A stretch of 31,624 bases of DNA from Streptomyces lydicus. Its GTDB lineage: Bacteria; Actinomycetota; Actinomycetes; Streptomycetales; Streptomycetaceae. A program made the position numbers and the translations under genes. Location: assembly GCF_000717345.1 (NCBI RefSeq), contig NZ_JNZA01000059.1, positions 1-31,624 on the forward strand, written 5' to 3'. The notes beneath the pieces are model-generated. The model did no database searches and was not told where the DNA came from. It worked only from the letters and a program-made list of their open reading frames with translations. Below are positions 1 to 6,854 of this stretch, piece by piece. How positions within the stretch are numbered: the stretch's first letter is position 1; every line of letters begins with the position of its first letter.

Positions 1-17
1 CCCGAACCCACCCCCCG

Positions 18-60
18 CCCCCTCCCCCGAAGGGGGAGAGGGGGAGGGGGCGGGGGAAGC
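18..60. repeat. GC-homopolymer hairpin element, left-edge copy
   Basis: Runs of five C or five G broken by single bases surround a compact hairpin, CTCCCCC-GAA-GGGGGAG. A nearly identical 45-base copy lies in opposite orientation at 31580-31624. It is intergenic and resembles a factor-independent terminator or a small repeat family, but no flanking gene is visible on the left to decide which. Confidence 0.6.
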
Positions 61-101
61 CTCGGCCGGGCAGCCTCCGCGCAGCCGCGATCCGCGGCCT
101 G

Positions 102-196
102 CCGGACCCGCACCTCCGGGGATCATGGTCCGCCGGACCCCGCACCTCCGGGGGTCGTGGCCCGTCGGACCCCGCACCTCCGGGGTTTGTGGTCCG
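102..196. repeat. Three-copy 31-32 bp tandem repeat
   Basis: Units occupy 102-132, 133-164 and 165-196. Each follows the pattern ccggacc(c)cgcacctccgggg, then a variable five bases, then tggtccg or tggcccg. The array lies in the 357-base leader before the DeoR gene. Small open frames cross it but have no ribosome site or codon bias. Apart from this array and the hairpin at 18-60 I see nothing else convincing in 1-357. Confidence 0.8.
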
Positions 197-357
197 CCGG
201 GCTGCGCGCCCGCGCCCCCAGGCACGCTTCGTACTGATCGTGGCCGGGGCGGCGTCGCTGTCGGTACCTCATGCGAGGATGAGGGAACCAGTGATCGCGG
301 GCGGCAGCCAGCGCGTACGACCCGACATGGCGAGCCGGGCGGAAGGGACGGGCCGGG

Positions 358-1203
358 GTGAGCGACAACCAGAACCTGCTTGCGGAGCAGCGGCGTGCCC
401 TGATTCTCGACGAGGTCAGGCGACGCGGCGGGGTGCGGGTCAACGAACTCACCCGCAAGCTGAGCGTGTCGGACATGACGGTCCGTCGCGATCTGGACGC
501 CCTGGCGCGTCAGGGCATGGTCGAGAAGGTGCACGGCGGCGCGGTGCCGGTCAGTGAGCCGAGCACGCACGAGCCCGGCTTCGAGGCGAAGTCGTCGCTG
601 GAGCTGAGCGCCAAGGAGGACATCGCCAAGGCGGCGGCCGAGATGGCCGCTCCGGGCAGCGCCATCGCGCTGGCGGGCGGCACGACCGCCTTCGCGCTGG
701 CACAGCAGCTGCTGGAGGTCCCGGACCTGACGGTCGTGACGAATTCGGTTCGGGTGGCCGATGTCTTCTACACCGCGCAGCGGGCCGCTGCCAGTGGTGG
801 CACGGCGCCGCGCGCCGGGGCCGCGACGGTGGTGCTGACGGGCGGGGTGCGTACGCCCTCGGACACGCTCGTGGGGCCGGTGGCGGACGCCGCGATCCGG
901 TCGCTGCACTTCGATGTGCTCTTCCTCGGTGTGCACGGCATATCGGTGGAGGCGGGGCTGTCGACGCCGAATCTGGCGGAGGCCGAGACCAACCGGCACT
1001 TCGTACGGTCCGCGCGCCGGGTGGTGGTGGTCGCCGATCACACCAAGTGGGGCACGGTCGGGCTGAGTTCGTTCGCGACCCTTGATCAGGTCGATGTGCT
1101 GGTGACGGACGCGGGTCTGTCCGCCGGCGCGCGGGCGGAGTTCGCGGAGCTGCCGCCCGAGCTGGTGGTGGCGGGCGAGCAGCCGGTGGACACCGAACTC
1201 TGA
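358..1203 (+). CDS. DeoR/GlpR-family transcriptional regulator
   Basis: A 281-residue protein of normal length for DeoR-family sugar-phosphate-responsive repressors. Residues 12-62 form the N-terminal winged helix-turn-helix, with the family signature VSDMTVRRDLDALARQG and the following HGGA wing. Residues about 80-260 form the DeoRC sensor domain, with ALAGGTTA, VVTNSVRVADV, LTGGVR, the GVHG loop and VADHTKWG, which in this family bind phosphorylated sugars. The GTG start at 358 is set by ggaaggga at 341-348 and by the family's N-terminus. The next gene on the same strand is 132 bases away and unrelated. The usual sugar-kinase or transporter partner is not downstream, and upstream DNA is outside the window, so the regulon cannot be inferred. 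Confidence 0.93.
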   Translation: MSDNQNLLAEQRRALILDEVRRRGGVRVNELTRKLSVSDMTVRRDLDALARQGMVEKVHGGAVPVSEPSTHEPGFEAKSSLELSAKEDIAKAAAEMAAPGSAIALAGGTTAFALAQQLLEVPDLTVVTNSVRVADVFYTAQRAAASGGTAPRAGAATVVLTGGVRTPSDTLVGPVADAAIRSLHFDVLFLGVHGISVEAGLSTPNLAEAETNRHFVRSARRVVVVADHTKWGTVGLSSFATLDQVDVLVTDAGLSAGARAEFAELPPELVVAGEQPVDTEL

Positions 1204-1247
1204 ACGAGGGGCGGCCCCGGCGGCCGGGGGCGGACGCGAGCGAGGGG

Positions 1248-1276
1248 CAGACACCTGACAGGGCGTCAGCTATGGT
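1248..1276 (+). promoter_or_regulatory. Candidate promoter with CTGAC-N5-GTCAG operator
   Basis: CAGACA (1248-1253) and TATGGT (1271-1276) are 17 bases apart, a plausible -35/-10 pair for the SRPBCC gene starting at 1336. The spacer holds the inverted repeat CTGAC-N5-GTCAG (1255-1269). A palindrome inside a promoter spacer suggests a repressor site, but the -35 match is weak. Confidence 0.45.
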
Positions 1277-1335
1277 GAGGCGCGCCGGGGACGTGGACCC
1301 CGGCCCGTCGATCGTCCCGTAGGGGGTGCCCGTCC

Positions 1336-1812
1336 ATGGCGCGCCGACTCCGCCCCGTCGAGCTCGAATTCGTCGAATCCGCCCCGCTGCGGCTGGTGTT
1401 CGCCGCGGAGGTGACCGCGCCGCCGAAAGCGGTGTATGCGGCACTGGCGGACGATGTGGCCGGCTGGTCGTCCTGGTTCACGGGCGTGGCGCGAGCGACG
1501 TCGACGCACGGCGGGCAGGGCCGGGAGGTACGGCTCACGGGCGGCACCCGGTTCACCGAGACGGTGCTAGCTGCCGAGCCGGACGAGCACTACGCCTATC
1601 GGGTCGACACCACCAACGCCCCTGGCCTGCGGGCCCTGTTGGAGGACTGGCGGCTGACGCCGGCAGCCGGCGGCGGCACCCGGCTGCGGTGGATGTTCGC
1701 GGCGGACGGCCCGGCGCCGTTCCGCTGGGCGCTGTTGCTCGCCAGGCCGGGCCTGGGCCGCGCCTTCCGGGAGTCGGCACGGACCCTGGACCACCGGCTC
1801 GGCAGAATCTGA
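1336..1812 (+). CDS. SRPBCC-family (START/polyketide cyclase-like) protein
   Basis: A 158-residue single-domain protein of the SRPBCC hydrophobic-cavity fold. The order fits the fold: an opening strand with LRLVFAAEVTAPPKAVYAALAD, the helix and WSSWFTG segment, central strands including GTRFTETVLAAEPDEHYAYRV, and a C-terminal helix LLLARPGLGRAFRESARTLD that would cover the cavity. Members bind or act on lipids and aromatic polyketides, but this one shows no residues fixing a ligand, so the substrate is unknown. It seems to be a single-gene unit with its own candidate promoter palindrome at 1255-1269, and it converges on the PLP enzyme at 1976-3130. Family call is solid, function open. Confidence 0.85.
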   Translation: MARRLRPVELEFVESAPLRLVFAAEVTAPPKAVYAALADDVAGWSSWFTGVARATSTHGGQGREVRLTGGTRFTETVLAAEPDEHYAYRVDTTNAPGLRALLEDWRLTPAAGGGTRLRWMFAADGPAPFRWALLLARPGLGRAFRESARTLDHRLGRI

Positions 1813-1935
1813 CACGGGTGACCGGATGACCGGGTGACCGGGACCGGGTGACCAAGTGAGGGGGAGGCCGGGGACCCGGAGAGCGGGTGACCTTGGCAAT
1901 CCGGTCAGCCCGAGCGCCCCCAGCACCCCTCGCAC

Positions 1936-1960
1936 GGGACCGGCCCCGGTTACCGGTCCC
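1936..1960. terminator. Hairpin between convergent genes
   Basis: GGGACCGG (1936-1943) and CCGGTCCC (1953-1960) form a perfect 8-bp stem with a 9-base loop. It lies between the ends of the SRPBCC gene (+) and the PLP enzyme (-), where a bidirectional terminator is expected. There is no U-tract, which is common in Streptomyces. Just upstream, 1817-1858 has short reiterations of ccgggtgacc. Confidence 0.55.
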
Positions 1961-1975
1961 CCGCCGCGAGGACGC

Positions 1976-3130
1976 TCAGGCGGGCCAGGACCCGGTGGCC
2001 AGGAACTCCTCGATGGTGCGCGCGTACGGCGCGATGTCCAGGCCCTGGGAGGCCAGCCACTCGTCGGAGTAGTACTTGTCGAGGTAGCGGTCGCCGGGGT
2101 CGCAGAGGAGGGTGACGACGGACCCGGTGCGGCCCTCGGCGACCATCTCCGCGACGATCTTCAGGGCGCTCCACAGGCCCGTGCCCGTCGACCCGCCCGC
2201 CTTGCGGCCGATCGCCGCCTCCAGGGCGCGTACGGCGGCGATGCTGGCCGCGTCGGGGACCTTCATCATCCGGTCGATCGCGCCGGGGACGAAGCTCGGC
2301 TCCATCCGGGGCCGCCCGATGCCCTCTATGCGGGAGGCGGTGGCGCAGTCGGTCATGGCGTCGCCGGTGCGCCAGCCGTCGAAGAAGCAGGAGTTCTCCG
2401 GGTCGGGGACGCAGATCAGGGTGTCGTACTGCATGTAGTGGACGTAGCGGGCGATGGTCGCGGAGGTGCCGCCGGTGCCCGCGGTGGCCACGATCCAGGC
2501 CGGCTCGGGGTAACGCTCCAGCCGCAGCTGCTGGTATATCGACTCGGCGATGTTGTTGTTGCCGCGCCAGTCGGTGGCCCGTTCGGCGTAGGTGAACTGG
2601 TCCATGTAGTGCCCACCGGACTCGGCGGCGAGCCGTGCGGAGACCTCGTAGACGGTCCGTGGGTCCTGCACGAGATGGCAACGGCCGCCGTGGAACTCGA
2701 TCAGCCGGGTCTTCTCGCGGCTGGTGGTGGCCGGCATCACGGCGATGAACGGCACCCCGATGAGCGAGGCGAAGTACGCCTCGGAGACGGCGGTGGAGCC
2801 GCTGGAGGACTCGATGACCGGCTTGCCCGGTCGGATCCAGCCGTTGCACAGCCCGTAGAGGAACAGCGAACGGGCCAGCCGGTGCTTGAGGCTGCCGGTG
2901 GGGTGCGTCGACTCGTCCTTGAGGTAGAGGTCGATGCCCCAGTCCTCGGGGAGCGGGAAGCGCAGGAGGTGGGTGTCGGCGGTGCGGTTGGCGTCCGCCT
3001 GGACCTTGCGTACGGCTTCTTTGAGCCAGCTTCGGTAGTCCGGATCCGAGCGGTCGACATCGATGGTCGGCATCGGGGCCCGGCCGGGGGCCTCGTCGGG
3101 CCGGCTCTGCGGCTGCTGTGCGGTGCTCAC
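1976..3130 (-). CDS. PLP-dependent cysteine synthase / cysteine desulfhydrase-family protein
   Basis: A 384-residue fold-type II PLP enzyme. Lys82 in PTGSLKHR is the expected Schiff-base lysine. [10 protein letters not shown] (108-117) matches the substrate loop of O-acetylserine sulfhydrylases, and the glycine-rich [10 protein letters not shown] (about 217-226) binds the cofactor phosphate. Length, the approximately 50-residue N-terminal extension, and segments such as [19 protein letters not shown] place it nearer to actinobacterial CysK2/Cds1-like proteins than to housekeeping CysK. It may therefore make S-sulfocysteine or break down cysteine rather than assimilate sulfide; sequence alone does not decide. 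The GTG start is preceded by GGAG in TGAGGAGTGCGCCG. No other sulfur gene is adjacent. Confidence 0.88.
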   Translation of the reverse strand: MSTAQQPQSRPDEAPGRAPMPTIDVDRSDPDYRSWLKEAVRKVQADANRTADTHLLRFPLPEDWGIDLYLKDESTHPTGSLKHRLARSLFLYGLCNGWIRPGKPVIESSSGSTAVSEAYFASLIGVPFIAVMPATTSREKTRLIEFHGGRCHLVQDPRTVYEVSARLAAESGGHYMDQFTYAERATDWRGNNNIAESIYQQLRLERYPEPAWIVATAGTGGTSATIARYVHYMQYDTLICVPDPENSCFFDGWRTGDAMTDCATASRIEGIGRPRMEPSFVPGAIDRMMKVPDAASIAAVRALEAAIGRKAGGSTGTGLWSALKIVAEMVAEGRTGSVVTLLCDPGDRYLDKYYSDEWLASQGLDIAPYARTIEEFLATGSWPA

Positions 3131-3183
3131 CGGCGCACTCCTCAGGGGTTTCGAGGCCCGTGCGCAACGCCGGGCCGATTCCG

Positions 3184-3212
3184 ACTATAACCACCCTCCG
3201 CACCCTTCTCAC
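3184..3212 (-). promoter_or_regulatory. Candidate promoter for the PLP enzyme
   Basis: On the minus strand GTGAGA (3207-3212) and TATAGT (3184-3189) are 17 bases apart. The -10 is a near-consensus hexamer in an A/T-richer patch, about 55 bases upstream of the GTG start at 3130. No riboswitch or T-box fold is apparent in the leader. Confidence 0.45.
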
Positions 3213-3375
3213 CTGCATAAACATCGCTTTGAGAGACCCCAAGGCGACCCTGGGTCAGGGGCGTTGCGCGGGCCGCGCCGCTCGGGGCCACTGGTGCAGC
3301 GGGCGCTGTGGCGGCAAACTTCCCTCAAGGGGCGGTATGGGGAACTGCTCTTCTCATCGAGGGGAGGTGCCGGCC

Positions 3376-3663
3376 ATGGCGGAGGCCGAATTCACCGCGA
3401 CCGGCGTGCGGATCGAACGATGGCTGCGGTCCTTGACCCGCGCCGGACAGGTCGTCATCAGAGACGGCCGGCTGGCCCTGCTGACCAGCTACGGCACGGA
3501 GATCGACAGTGCTCCGTTGCAGGCCGTGGAGGCCCACAAGCCGCTGTTCGCGGCGCGGGACCGGGCGCTCGCCAGGCTCAACGGGAACCGCTATTCGCTG
3601 ACTCTCGGCACCCCGGAACTCTTCTTCAAGGCCCTGGAAGCGGCACGTCCGCCACGTGGCTGA
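3376..3663 (+). CDS. Small conserved-type protein of unknown function
   Basis: A 95-residue soluble protein I do not recognise. The ATG at 3376 follows the strong ribosome site ggggaggtg at 3361-3369. Composition is mixed and protein-like, with an N-terminal amphipathic stretch (VRIERWLRSLTRAG), a basic and hydrophobic middle (VVIRDGRLALLTS), and a C-terminal part with LARLNGNRYSLTLGTPELFF. It has no signal peptide, membrane segment, cysteine or known motif. It stands alone between the PLP gene, divergent from it, and the ATP-binding protein gene. A longer in-frame reading begins near 3118 but lacks a ribosome site and overlaps the neighbouring gene's start. Confidence 0.7.
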   Translation: MAEAEFTATGVRIERWLRSLTRAGQVVIRDGRLALLTSYGTEIDSAPLQAVEAHKPLFAARDRALARLNGNRYSLTLGTPELFFKALEAARPPRG

Positions 3664-3738
3664 GGGCCCGCTCCGGCTGAGGAGTGCGGTTGCGTGAGCG
3701 CAGCGTCTGACTGACCCTGGACTCGTATCACCGAGGGT

Positions 3739-3751
3739 TCACCAGTGGTGA
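3739..3751. promoter_or_regulatory. Palindrome upstream of the ATP-binding protein gene
   Basis: TCACCA-G-TGGTGA is a perfect odd-centred 13-bp palindrome, 87 bases before the GTG start at 3838. A further tcacc lies just upstream at 3728-3732. It could be an operator; no clear -35/-10 pair was found. Confidence 0.35.
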
Positions 3752-3837
3752 CGCTGTGATGCAGCGGGCACCGCTGGCTCCGATCTTCGCCCCTGCCCGG
3801 TACGAGGGGCGCCCGGCCTCATCAGGGAGTCGCGGTC

Positions 3838-4344
3838 GTGATCAGGCAGCCCAGCAGGCATTGCACGGTGGAGCTCCAAGCCGTTCCGGCTCGCATCGGA
3901 CACGTGCGCAGAATCATCTCCGCCCAGCTGCGGTACTGGCGTCTCGACGCCTTGATAGATCCCGCCGCGCTCGGGGTGACCGAACTCCTCGCCAACGTCC
4001 ACCGGCACGCCCGCCCCAGCAAGCAGTGCACGGTCGAACTGTCCGTGCTCCTCGATCAGTTGACGGTCGCCGTGCACGACGAGGATCCGCGCCTGCCCCG
4101 CATCCGGGCCGCCGACAACTGGGAGACCTGCGGGCGCGGGCTGGCGCTGATCGCGGCGCTGAGCGAGAACTGGGGGATGCGGCCGGAGGGCGGGGGGAAG
4201 GTCGTGTGGTTCACCCTTCCGGCCCTGACGCCGGCCCCCGAGGAGGCCCGTGCGCTCCGCCCGCACTGGGAGCCGCTGCCCCTGGACGACGCCCGTACGG
4301 CGGCCGAGGCCCGCACGCGGGCGGGGGGCGCGACGGTTGGCTGA
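3838..4344 (+). CDS. Single-domain HATPase_c ATP-binding protein (RsbW-like)
   Basis: A 168-residue histidine-kinase-like ATPase domain without sensor or dimerisation region, a type abundant in Streptomyces and related to anti-sigma factors such as RsbW and SpoIIAB. The N box is GVTELLANVHRHA (46-58, Glu49 and Asn53). A degenerate G1 box is VHDEDP (79-84, where many relatives have D-x-G), and the G2 box is GRGLALI (99-105). KVVWFTLPA is the closing strand and a proline/alanine-rich tail follows. Related proteins phosphorylate or sequester partner proteins; no STAS antagonist or sigma gene is adjacent, so the partner is unknown. The GTG start has gggag 9 bases upstream. Confidence 0.85.
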   Translation: MIRQPSRHCTVELQAVPARIGHVRRIISAQLRYWRLDALIDPAALGVTELLANVHRHARPSKQCTVELSVLLDQLTVAVHDEDPRLPRIRAADNWETCGRGLALIAALSENWGMRPEGGGKVVWFTLPALTPAPEEARALRPHWEPLPLDDARTAAEARTRAGGATVG

Positions 4345-4530
4345 CCGGACCCCGGATCCTGCTTCCACCGAGAGAGCAACACGCCTCCGGGGAAAGGGAG
4401 TCCGGGGACCGGTCCGGGCCGGGCGGGGCCCGTCGCGGTGACCCCTCATGCGGCTCTGCGCAGGGACTGTGCACGTACGGCCGCGACGCATGTGACTTGC
4501 CGGGGTGGCGTGCATCGCCGCGCTGCGCGG

Positions 4531-4839
4531 CTACACCGGACCGCCCTTGGGGCCGGCACCGCCGAAGTGTTCCTCCAGGACGGACATCCGGCGCCAGTAC
4601 TCCTCCTCGTCGATCTCGCCGGCGGCGAAGCGCCGCCCGAGCACGGCGACCGGCGAGGGGACGTCGAGGCGGGCGGTGACCTGAGGACCACGGAACGGCC
4701 GGCCGGGGCCGCCGTGGCGCCACACGGTGCGGCGCAGCAGCGTCACCACACCGAAGATGACCAGCGCCCAGAGGGCGGGAACGAACAGGATCCAGGGGCC
4801 GGGACCGCCTCCGGACCAGGGGTCGGCGAGTGCGGGCAT
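4531..4839 (-). CDS. SHOCT-domain small membrane protein
   Basis: A 102-residue protein. Residues 16-35 (WILFVPALWALVIFGVVTLL) form one membrane helix flanked on the C-terminal side by RRTVWRH, so the tail is probably cytoplasmic. Residues 65-92, with VLGRRFAAGEIDEEEYWRRM and LEEHF, match the SHOCT short C-terminal domain, thought to mediate oligomerisation. The ATG at 4839 follows a good GAGGAG ribosome site; an upstream GTG-type extension to 4911 would hide that site and adds an arginine-rich stretch unlike the family. It stands alone, ending toward the HATPase gene. The 187 bases between the two hold GC-rich inverted stretches but nothing clear. Confidence 0.85.
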   Translation of the reverse strand: MPALADPWSGGGPGPWILFVPALWALVIFGVVTLLRRTVWRHGGPGRPFRGPQVTARLDVPSPVAVLGRRFAAGEIDEEEYWRRMSVLEEHFGGAGPKGGPV

Positions 4840-5053
4840 GGCAATCAGCTCCTCAGGAGGTCGGGGTCGGGTCGGATCAGCTCTGCGCTGACCCTTCCGA
4901 GCCTCGTCCACCGGCGGCCGTCAGTCGTCGTACGACCAGCGGCTTCGCCCGTACCCCGCGGGGAGTAGGCGGGAGGGCGCCGCTGCGCCGACCGGAGCGC
5001 GGAGGCCCGGCCGCTTGCCGGGCTCCACTGCCCGGACCGCGAGCCTTGAACTT

Positions 5054-5073
5054 TGTAACTACCAGTATGTACA
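5054..5073. promoter_or_regulatory. 20-bp palindromic operator at the TetR promoter
   Basis: The site reads TGTA-nn-TAC-nn-GTA-nn-TACA, with two-fold symmetry at 14 of 20 positions, and ends 8 bases before the chosen ATG at 5082. It is far more A/T-rich than its surroundings. This is the classic geometry for an autoregulating TetR-family repressor, so it should bind the product of 5082-5690. Confidence 0.7.
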
Positions 5074-5081
5074 GTGCGATC

Positions 5082-5690
5082 ATGAGCACTGAAGAACGGC
5101 TCGGGACCCAGGAACGGCTGGTGCGCAGCACCCAGGAGCTGCTGTGGGAGCGGGGCTACGTCGGCACCAGCCCCAAGGCGATCCTGGAGCGTGCGGGCGT
5201 CGGCCAGGGCAGCATGTACCACCACTTCTCCGGGAAGTCCGCGCTCGCCCTGGCGGCGCTCCGGCGCACCGCGCAGACGATGCAGCAGACCGCCGAGGAG
5301 TGCCTGGGTGGCCCCGGCACGGCGTACGACCGCGTCGCGGCCTATCTGACGCGCGAGCGGACGGTGCTGCGGGGCTGCCCGATCGGCCGGATGACGCAGG
5401 ACCGGGACGTGGTGCAGAACCCCGAACTGCGCACTCCGCTGGACCAGATGTTCGGCTGGCTCCGGGGCCGGATCGCCGACGTACTCGCCGAGGGGCAGCG
5501 GCGCGGTGAGCTGGCCGCAGGGCTGGATCCGGTGGCGACCGCGGCCACCGTCGCCGCCGTCGTCCAGGGCGGTTACGTCCTGGCCCGGGCGGCCGACGAT
5601 CCGGCGCCGTTCGATGCCGCCGTCCAGGGCGTACTGGCGCTGCTCGCCACCCAGGTCACGCCCGGCGGGGCCACCGGCGACCGGGGCTGA
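5082..5690 (+). CDS. TetR/AcrR-family transcriptional regulator
   Basis: A 202-residue regulator. The N-terminal helix-turn-helix spans about residues 12-58, with ELLWERGYVGTSPKAILERAG and the recognition helix GQGSMYHHFSGKSAL. The C-terminal ligand domain has the RGCPIGRMTQDRDVVQNPELRTP region and a terminal helix (VVQGGYVLARAADDP), resembling YxaF/LmrA-type TetR proteins. An in-frame ATG at 5067 lies inside the operator at 5054-5073, so I prefer the ATG at 5082, which leaves the palindrome in the leader. The gene lies 88 bases upstream of a cupin, DUF4865 and phosphotriesterase-like run on the same strand, which it probably controls along with itself. The inducer is unknown. Confidence 0.9.
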   Translation: MSTEERLGTQERLVRSTQELLWERGYVGTSPKAILERAGVGQGSMYHHFSGKSALALAALRRTAQTMQQTAEECLGGPGTAYDRVAAYLTRERTVLRGCPIGRMTQDRDVVQNPELRTPLDQMFGWLRGRIADVLAEGQRRGELAAGLDPVATAATVAAVVQGGYVLARAADDPAPFDAAVQGVLALLATQVTPGGATGDRG

Positions 5691-5778
5691 GCCGCCCGGC
5701 GCAACAACCCTTCACCCCGTTCGTGTCATTGCCGGGCCGGCTGACGGCCGAGCCGGCGGCCACAAGGAGTTCATCACC

Positions 5779-6195
5779 ATGGAGATCACCCGCGAGCGCC
5801 CCGCCGGTCGGCCGGGGCCGGCCGAGCACTTCACCGGCACGGTCCGGCTGCACGAGATCGCCGTCCCGCCGCCACCCTCCCGTCTGCGGATCTTCCGCGT
5901 CCACTTCGCGCCCGGCGCCCGCACCGCCTGGCACACCCATCCGCACGGCCAGGTCCTGCACGTCACCGAGGGCGCGGGTCTCGTTCAGCGCGCGGGTGGC
6001 CCGGTCGAGCCGATCCGTCCCGGGGACACCGTCTGGATCGCGCCGGGCGAGCGGCACTGGCACGGCGCCGGGCCGGACACCTTCATGACCCACCTGGCGA
6101 CCGTCGAAGCCGCCGCCGACGGCACCACGACGGAGTGGGCCGAGCTGGTCGGCCCCCACGAGTACCCGGCTGACGCGGCTCCGGGCGACGAGTGA
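5779..6195 (+). CDS. Cupin protein resembling manganese-dependent hydroxynitrile-lyase cupins
   Basis: A 138-residue single cupin. Motif 1 is G46-x5-H52-x-H54-x3-Q58-x6-G65, with Gln in place of the usual Glu; motif 2 is PGDTVWIAPGERHWHG with His93 and His95. The set His52/His54/Gln58/His93, plus FTGTVR near the start and ARTAWHTHP, closely resembles what I recall of the bacterial manganese cupins with (R)-mandelonitrile-lyase activity (for example GtHNL), whose natural role is unclear. A metal-dependent lyase, isomerase or decarboxylase acting on a small organic compound is therefore likely; cyanohydrin activity is only a possibility. The ATG follows aaggag at 5764-5769. It is the first gene after the TetR regulator and probably shares control with 6270-7816. 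Confidence 0.88.
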   Translation: MEITRERPAGRPGPAEHFTGTVRLHEIAVPPPPSRLRIFRVHFAPGARTAWHTHPHGQVLHVTEGAGLVQRAGGPVEPIRPGDTVWIAPGERHWHGAGPDTFMTHLATVEAAADGTTTEWAELVGPHEYPADAAPGDE

Positions 6196-6269
6196 CCCGG
6201 CGCTCCGGCGCTCGCCACGGCCCCCGCGCCGCCCTCGCCCCTCCCCCGCACCCCTAACGGAGTTCTGCC

Positions 6270-6854
6270 ATGCACGCCATGCAGTACGCGCTCACCCTCC
6301 CCGCCGACTACGACATGGAGATCATCCGGCACCGTGTGAAGTCCCGGGGCCACCTCCTCGACGACTTCGAGGGCCTCGGCCTCAAGGCGTACGGGATCCG
6401 CGAGCGCGGGACCGACGGCTCGCCCGTCAATCAGTACGCGCCGTTCTATCTCTGGGCCGACCCCGCGGCCATGAACCGCTTCCTCCTCGGCGACGGGTTC
6501 CGGGGCGTGATCCGCGACTTCGGGCGGCCGGCCGTACAACACTGGCAGGGGCTCTTCCACCGGACCGGCCCGGCCGCCGGCCGTCTCCCGGGGGCCTTCT
6601 CGCGGCGCACGGAGGCCCTCCCCGAGGGAGCGGATCCGGCCACCGTCGTCGCGGACGCGGTGGCACGGCACCAGGAACTGGCCGCCACGGAAGGCGTCTT
6701 CGCCACCTCTCTCGCGCTCGATCCCCGCCACTGGGAGCTGGTCCACTTCACCCTCTGGGCGGACGCCGCCCCGGAGGACGCCGGTGACCGCTACCAGGTG
6801 CTGCATCTGTCCGCGCCGGGCCTCGACGGGCTGGGGGCGGGCCCCCAGTGGTGA
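6270..6854 (+). CDS. DUF4865-family protein
   Basis: A 194-residue protein with the recognisable DUF4865 N-terminus: ALTLPADYDMEIIRHRV, then RGHLLDDFEGLGLKAYGIRERG, then NQYAPFYLWADPAAMNRFL. The repeated short beta-strand plus helix layout (WADPAAMNRFL near residue 65, LWADAAPEDAG near 165) suggests a tandem ferredoxin-like or ABM-type dimeric alpha/beta-barrel fold, which would fit binding of a small hydrophobic molecule; that is inference. No catalytic motif is visible. Start may be 6270 or the next ATG at 6276; ggag at 6260-6263 serves either. It follows the cupin by 74 bases and overlaps the next gene by 4 bases (GTGA), indicating translational coupling with the hydrolase. Confidence 0.87.
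   Translation: MHAMQYALTLPADYDMEIIRHRVKSRGHLLDDFEGLGLKAYGIRERGTDGSPVNQYAPFYLWADPAAMNRFLLGDGFRGVIRDFGRPAVQHWQGLFHRTGPAAGRLPGAFSRRTEALPEGADPATVVADAVARHQELAATEGVFATSLALDPRHWELVHFTLWADAAPEDAGDRYQVLHLSAPGLDGLGAGPQW

Noticed and set aside
102..196. CRISPR array
   Set aside because: Units are directly adjacent without unique spacers, and no cas gene is present in the window.
1856..3190. Plus-strand 444-residue frame over the PLP enzyme
   Set aside because: Antisense shadow. The minus strand encodes an intact fold-type II PLP enzyme with lysine and phosphate-binding motifs.
3131..3375. Riboswitch or T-box controlling the PLP enzyme
   Set aside because: The leader shows no conserved T-box or S-box blocks; only a candidate promoter is visible.
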